This document shows, piece after piece, positions 22,967-26,046 of a stretch of 26,046 nucleotides of DNA. Origin of the DNA: CAZTBB01 sp964611755. Its GTDB lineage: Bacteria; Pseudomonadota; Alphaproteobacteria; Micavibrionales; Micavibrionaceae. The stretch is taken from assembly GCA_964611755.1 (NCBI GenBank), contig CAZTBB010000021.1:1-26046 (forward strand). The letters run 5' to 3'. The translations under genes were made by a program, and so were the position numbers. The notes beneath the pieces were generated by a model that had not been told where the DNA came from, did no database searches, and saw only the letters and a list, made by a program, of their open reading frames with translations. Within the stretch, counting starts at the first letter, position 1; every line of letters begins with the position of its first letter.

Positions 22967-24016
22967 GTGAGTGAAAAAAGCTATTCATTGATCAATGCCT
23001 ATCAGGGGCATAAAACCGATATTATTCCATTTTGGTTTATGCGCCAGGCAGGGCGCTATTTGCCGGAATATCGGTCATTACGCGCCAGCAAAGGCGGGTT
23101 TTTGGAAATGGTTTATGATCCGGACGCGGCGTGTGAAATAACCATTCAACCCATCCGCCGGTTTGAATCATCAGGGGCAATTTTATTTTCTGATATTCTG
23201 GTTGTCCCTCAAGCGATGGGCCAGAGATTAGAATTTGAACCGGGTGTTGGCCCTGTCTTAGAGCCAGTTGATAATGCCCAAAGATTAGAGCAAATGGGCT
23301 TTGATTCCGATTTTTTAAGTCCTGTTTATCAAACCGTGCGCAATTTGCGTCAGGAACTTGTCAGCGAAGGCTTTGAGGATACAGCCCTGATCGGCTTTGC
23401 GGGCGCGCCGTGGACAGTGGCCTGTTACATGGTGCATGGACGCGGATCAAAAGATTTTCTGGATGTGAAGGCTTTATCATATTCCGATCCGGCATTCTTT
23501 GCTGAGCTAATGGATAAAATTGTGAAGCAAACAACGGATTACTTAATTGGTCAGGCCGATGCTGGCGCCCAAGCATTGAAGATTTTTGATAGTTGGTCAG
23601 GTTTGTGCGATGTTGCACAATTTGAGAAATGGGTGATTGCCCCGACGCGCAAGATTGTGGATCAGGTCAAAGCCGAACATCCCGATATTCCGATTATTGG
23701 TTTTCCAAAAGGCGCAGGACTTTTATACGAGGCCTATGCCGAACAAGCAGGGGTCGATGCCATTGCGATCGATAGCGCAGTGCCAACACAATGGGCAGCT
23801 AAAACATTGCAAACAAAAATGCCTGTGCAAGGCAATCTGGATCCGGCTTTGCTGCTTTCCGGTGGTCAGGGCTTAATCGATCAAGCGCATGCCATTTTAA
23901 AAGATTTAGGCGAGGGGCCTTTTGTATTTAATCTTGGCCATGGCATTAATAAAGAAACGCCGATCCCGCATGTACAAGAGCTGGTTGATTTGATCCGTGA
24001 TTTCAGGGCAGGATAG
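22967..24016 (+). CDS. hemE: Uroporphyrinogen decarboxylase
   Basis: HemE converts uroporphyrinogen III to coproporphyrinogen III in haem synthesis. I use the GTG at 22967 (GGAG eight bases upstream), giving 349 residues, the family's normal size. A TTG at 22925 would add 14 residues without family character. Signatures seen: PFWFMRQAGRYLPEYR (21-36) with the substrate-binding Arg residues, ILFSDILVVPQAMG with D76, and GFAGAPWTVACYMVHGRGSK. The C-terminal FNLGHGINKETP is also typical. The gene points away from the origin candidate and is followed by hemJ after 31 bases. Confidence 0.96.
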   Translation: MSEKSYSLINAYQGHKTDIIPFWFMRQAGRYLPEYRSLRASKGGFLEMVYDPDAACEITIQPIRRFESSGAILFSDILVVPQAMGQRLEFEPGVGPVLEPVDNAQRLEQMGFDSDFLSPVYQTVRNLRQELVSEGFEDTALIGFAGAPWTVACYMVHGRGSKDFLDVKALSYSDPAFFAELMDKIVKQTTDYLIGQADAGAQALKIFDSWSGLCDVAQFEKWVIAPTRKIVDQVKAEHPDIPIIGFPKGAGLLYEAYAEQAGVDAIAIDSAVPTQWAAKTLQTKMPVQGNLDPALLLSGGQGLIDQAHAILKDLGEGPFVFNLGHGINKETPIPHVQELVDLIRDFRAG

Positions 24017-24047
24017 AGAATAAAATTTTTAAATAGGGACCAATACG

Positions 24048-24521
24048 ATGGATAGTGAACTCCTCAATGACGCGCAAGTAATACTCTCGATGAATTATGA
24101 CTGGCTAAGAGCATTGCATATTATCTCTATCATTTCATGGATGGCAGGTCTTCTTTATTTGCCACGCATTTTTGTATATCACGCGGATGTAAAACCAACA
24201 TCGAAACAATCCGATACATTTAAAATCATGGAGTATCGTCTTTATAAATTCATTATGACACCGGCAATGATTGCAAGCTGGGTGTTTGGTGCATCAATGT
24301 TGCTCGCCAATCCGGCCATTTTACAGGGGGCCGGATGGATGCATGCGAAATTAACATTGGTTGTATTGATGACAGGCGCGCACCATGTTTTTGGCGCATG
24401 GATGAAAAAATTTGCACGTAATGAAAATACAAAATCAGATAGATTCTATCGCTGGGCGAATGAAATTCCGACCGTGCTTATGATCTTGATTGTCCTTTTG
24501 GCCATTCTGGAGCCGTTTTAA
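24048..24521 (+). CDS. hemJ: HemJ, membrane protoporphyrinogen IX oxidase
   Basis: HemJ oxidises protoporphyrinogen IX in many Alphaproteobacteria that lack HemG and HemY. The 157-residue protein has four predicted membrane helices. The family opening LRALHIISIISWMAGLLYLP carries the conserved H24, followed by RIFVYHA. A second conserved patch includes MHAKLTLV and a MKKFAR loop. GGGA lies before the ATG. It directly follows hemE, the usual partner near alphaproteobacterial origins. Its stop overlaps the convergent gene by 4 bases. Confidence 0.92.
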   Translation: MDSELLNDAQVILSMNYDWLRALHIISIISWMAGLLYLPRIFVYHADVKPTSKQSDTFKIMEYRLYKFIMTPAMIASWVFGASMLLANPAILQGAGWMHAKLTLVVLMTGAHHVFGAWMKKFARNENTKSDRFYRWANEIPTVLMILIVLLAILEPF

Positions 24522-25228
24522 TTAAACGCGGAAGGGTTGGGCTGATCCCCGTCACGGGCCAATTCATGTGGATCAAGATGCGGTACGGCTATCGCCATAA
24601 GATCATGATCGATGGCAACCTGATTGAAATAATCAAATGAGTCTTGCAATGAAAACGGCAAATCCCCTTTCGGGCCTTTTGTATTGAACATGTCGACACT
24701 ATAGCCTCTGGATGCGGCAAATCGTCCAATCATAATCACAAGACCGCGCCAATCATAAAAATCGATGCAAAAAGAATTGCAGTTGAGCTCGTCTTTGCCA
24801 TCATCCGCCTGAATAACAGATTTATCATACAAATCGAATGAGCCCGCAAAGAGCTCATGCAGAAAAGCCGCGAGTTTAAATTGTGCCTGTGTCAGATCAC
24901 TTTTATTGGCGTAAGTATACTCATCCCCTTTAAGCGGATCCAATAAGGATAAAACAACCTGGTCACCATCATTAAACAAGCGAGCACCATAAAACAGCCC
25001 TTCTTCCTCATCGCTCTCATAATTAAGCTCCATCGCCATGACATTGAACGGATGTGCGCTTTCCGATTTTGGCAAATCAATTTCATTTTCGATGAGAAAA
25101 GCAAGATTTTGAAGAACATGAATATAATTGCGCGCATTGCTCTCGGCTAAGCCCTCATCAGCGGCGGGGCGATAGATGCTGCTCTGTCCTTCTTCGGTAT
25201 AAAAATAAATATTGCTAAAATCTGTCAT
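24518..25228 (-). CDS. Unknown protein, paralogue of the gene just upstream
   Basis: A 236-residue soluble-looking acidic protein starting MTDFSNIYFYTEEGQ. It aligns by eye with the next protein. Shared features are a LIENEIDLP/LIRSEFQF helix, FNVMAMELNYESDEE/FFLVCVQNAEDEE, a FNDGDQVVLSLLDP/FSEGETLFLAITDP strand pair, and the best-conserved block DWRGLVIMIGRFAASRGYSVDMF, followed by GPKGDLPFSLQDSFDY. I recognise no family. The two genes are 15 bases apart, with AAGGTG upstream of this start, so they form one leftward transcript. It is convergent with hemJ, with a 4-base overlap of stops. Confidence 0.78.
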   Translation of the reverse strand: MTDFSNIYFYTEEGQSSIYRPAADEGLAESNARNYIHVLQNLAFLIENEIDLPKSESAHPFNVMAMELNYESDEEEGLFYGARLFNDGDQVVLSLLDPLKGDEYTYANKSDLTQAQFKLAAFLHELFAGSFDLYDKSVIQADDGKDELNCNSFCIDFYDWRGLVIMIGRFAASRGYSVDMFNTKGPKGDLPFSLQDSFDYFNQVAIDHDLMAIAVPHLDPHELARDGDQPNPSAFN

Positions 25229-25243
25229 GGGTATGGGCGCACC

Positions 25244-25972
25244 TTAATGCTTGTTAAAATCGGGGCCGGCGATGGGCTCTATGGTTTGGGCATAAGGCAC
25301 AGGAATTTCCAGTGGTTCTTCGGCCATTTCCAGTGCACGGTCATTGAGAAAATCAAAGGCATCTTTTAAAGAATGGGGCAAATTCCCCTTCGGGCCTTCA
25401 ATGCCGAACATATCAACACTATAGCCTTTTGCTGCGGCAAATCGTGCGGCCATCACGGCAAGAAGACGCCAATCCATAATATGAAGAGCAACAAATTTTG
25501 CATCCATATTAAAGAAATCACCGACGCGCTCAATGTCCAATAAATCAGAGGAATATTGCACGAATTCTTCATAAAAATTATAAAGCGTGAAAAGGGCAGA
25601 TTGGGATGATTTCGTTACACTGTAGAGAGGGTTTTTATGGTTTTTGGGATCGGTAATCGCCAAGAATAATGTCTCGCCCTCTGAAAAGATCCGCGGCCCG
25701 ACAATTTCTTCGTCTTCAGCATTTTGAACACAAACCAGAAAAAAGGGATTATCGCCTCTATAATTCTCGAACTGAAATTCGGAGCGGATCAGATAATCAA
25801 TAACCTGTAGGATATTCACATATTGCTGAGGGATAAGGTCAGCCATGCGAGGGTCAGTTATATCTATGAACTGCAGCACCTCTTCTTTATGCCTTCCCAG
25901 AAAAATATTATTGTCTCTCAAATCCATGGCGACAAACCTTGTGATACCCGATTTTGTAAAAAGATTAAGCAT
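25244..25972 (-). CDS. Unknown protein, first of a tandem paralogous pair
   Basis: A 242-residue protein paralogous to its downstream neighbour, sharing the DWRLLAVMAARFAAAKGYS and GPKGNLPHSLKDAFDF blocks near the C-terminus. No signal peptide or membrane helix is evident. The start is uncertain. ATG at 25972 gives MLNLFTKSGITRFVAMD and lacks a ribosome site. An ATG at 25927 (MDLRDNNIFLG) has AAGG about ten bases upstream. A possible promoter (TTGACA on the minus strand at 25998-26003) would place transcription start near 25968, favouring the shorter form. Function unknown. Confidence 0.75.
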   Translation of the reverse strand: MLNLFTKSGITRFVAMDLRDNNIFLGRHKEEVLQFIDITDPRMADLIPQQYVNILQVIDYLIRSEFQFENYRGDNPFFLVCVQNAEDEEIVGPRIFSEGETLFLAITDPKNHKNPLYSVTKSSQSALFTLYNFYEEFVQYSSDLLDIERVGDFFNMDAKFVALHIMDWRLLAVMAARFAAAKGYSVDMFGIEGPKGNLPHSLKDAFDFLNDRALEMAEEPLEIPVPYAQTIEPIAGPDFNKH

Positions 25973-25974
25973 GA

Positions 25975-26003
25975 CATTTAAACAAAGCGCAGGGTTATGT
26001 CAA
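25975..26003 (-). promoter_or_regulatory. Possible promoter of the paralogous pair
   Basis: On the minus strand a perfect TTGACA (26003-25998) is followed after 17 bases by TAAATG (25980-25975), a weak -10. If used, the transcript would begin inside the longer version of the 25972 gene. Confidence 0.25.
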
Positions 26004-26046
26004 TTTTATTGTATTTGGACACAATATTTTAAATAAACACTTGACT

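Noticed and set aside
24518..24521. Overlapping stops of hemJ and the convergent gene (also thpR/mltA at 11508-11511) as a regulatory device
   Set aside because: Both are simply TAA on each strand sharing a TTAA palindrome, a common outcome in compact genomes.

Overview
The window is a chromosomal segment of an alphaproteobacterium. The right two thirds carry the class's typical origin-proximal block: a Tim44-like gene, fxsA, secB, dnaQ, coaE, aroE, maf, the PPDK regulator gene, then hemE and hemJ. In Caulobacter the replication origin lies between the PPDK regulator (DUF299) gene and hemE. I see no integrase, transposase, tRNA, rRNA or CRISPR array. Base composition is moderate and looks even across the window by eye. 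I cannot fix the lineage below class level.

Positions 1-9701 hold the most notable content, a run of six genes in one direction. They match a Dot/Icm (type IVB) secretion apparatus in the order known from Legionella: icmE/dotG (5' end outside the window), icmG/dotF, icmC/dotE, icmD/dotP, icmJ/dotN, icmB/dotO. DotG carries about ten 21-23-residue helical repeats. The IcmC protein is about 612 residues and has three IcmD-like membrane modules fused before an IcmC-like end. IcmD has a perfect Shine-Dalgarno sequence. Three small or unrecognised genes follow on the same strand (9785-10802): a 50-residue membrane peptide, a possible lipoprotein and a single-pass membrane protein. They may be accessory to the system.

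Positions 10879-14790 hold an RNA 2',3'-cyclic phosphodiesterase gene, convergent with a leftward Tim44-like/mltA pair. Divergent from that pair are fxsA and secB on the plus strand, closed by an intrinsic terminator. From 19207 down to 14776 runs a tight leftward operon: PPDK regulator, maf, aroE, coaE, a class I glutamine amidotransferase and dnaQ. Several of these genes overlap or abut.

Positions 19264-22557 hold two paralogous proteins, apparently relatives of a metallopeptidase-like family with a degraded active-site motif, and an unrecognised 206-residue protein, all leftward. The 409-bp gap at 22558-22966 has DnaA-box-like sites, direct and inverted repeats and an AT-rich stretch. Genes on both sides point away from it, so it is my candidate oriC. 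hemE and hemJ follow rightward. The window ends with a leftward tandem pair of paralogous unknown proteins (24518-25972).

In biological terms, a Dot/Icm machine sits within about 15-20 kb of the predicted origin, beside housekeeping genes. This looks like a resident chromosomal system rather than a recent island. Its coupling-complex adaptor (IcmJ/DotN) and ATPase (DotO) appear intact. The rest of the apparatus (DotA-D, DotH, DotI, DotL, DotM, IcmS/W and others) is not in this window.
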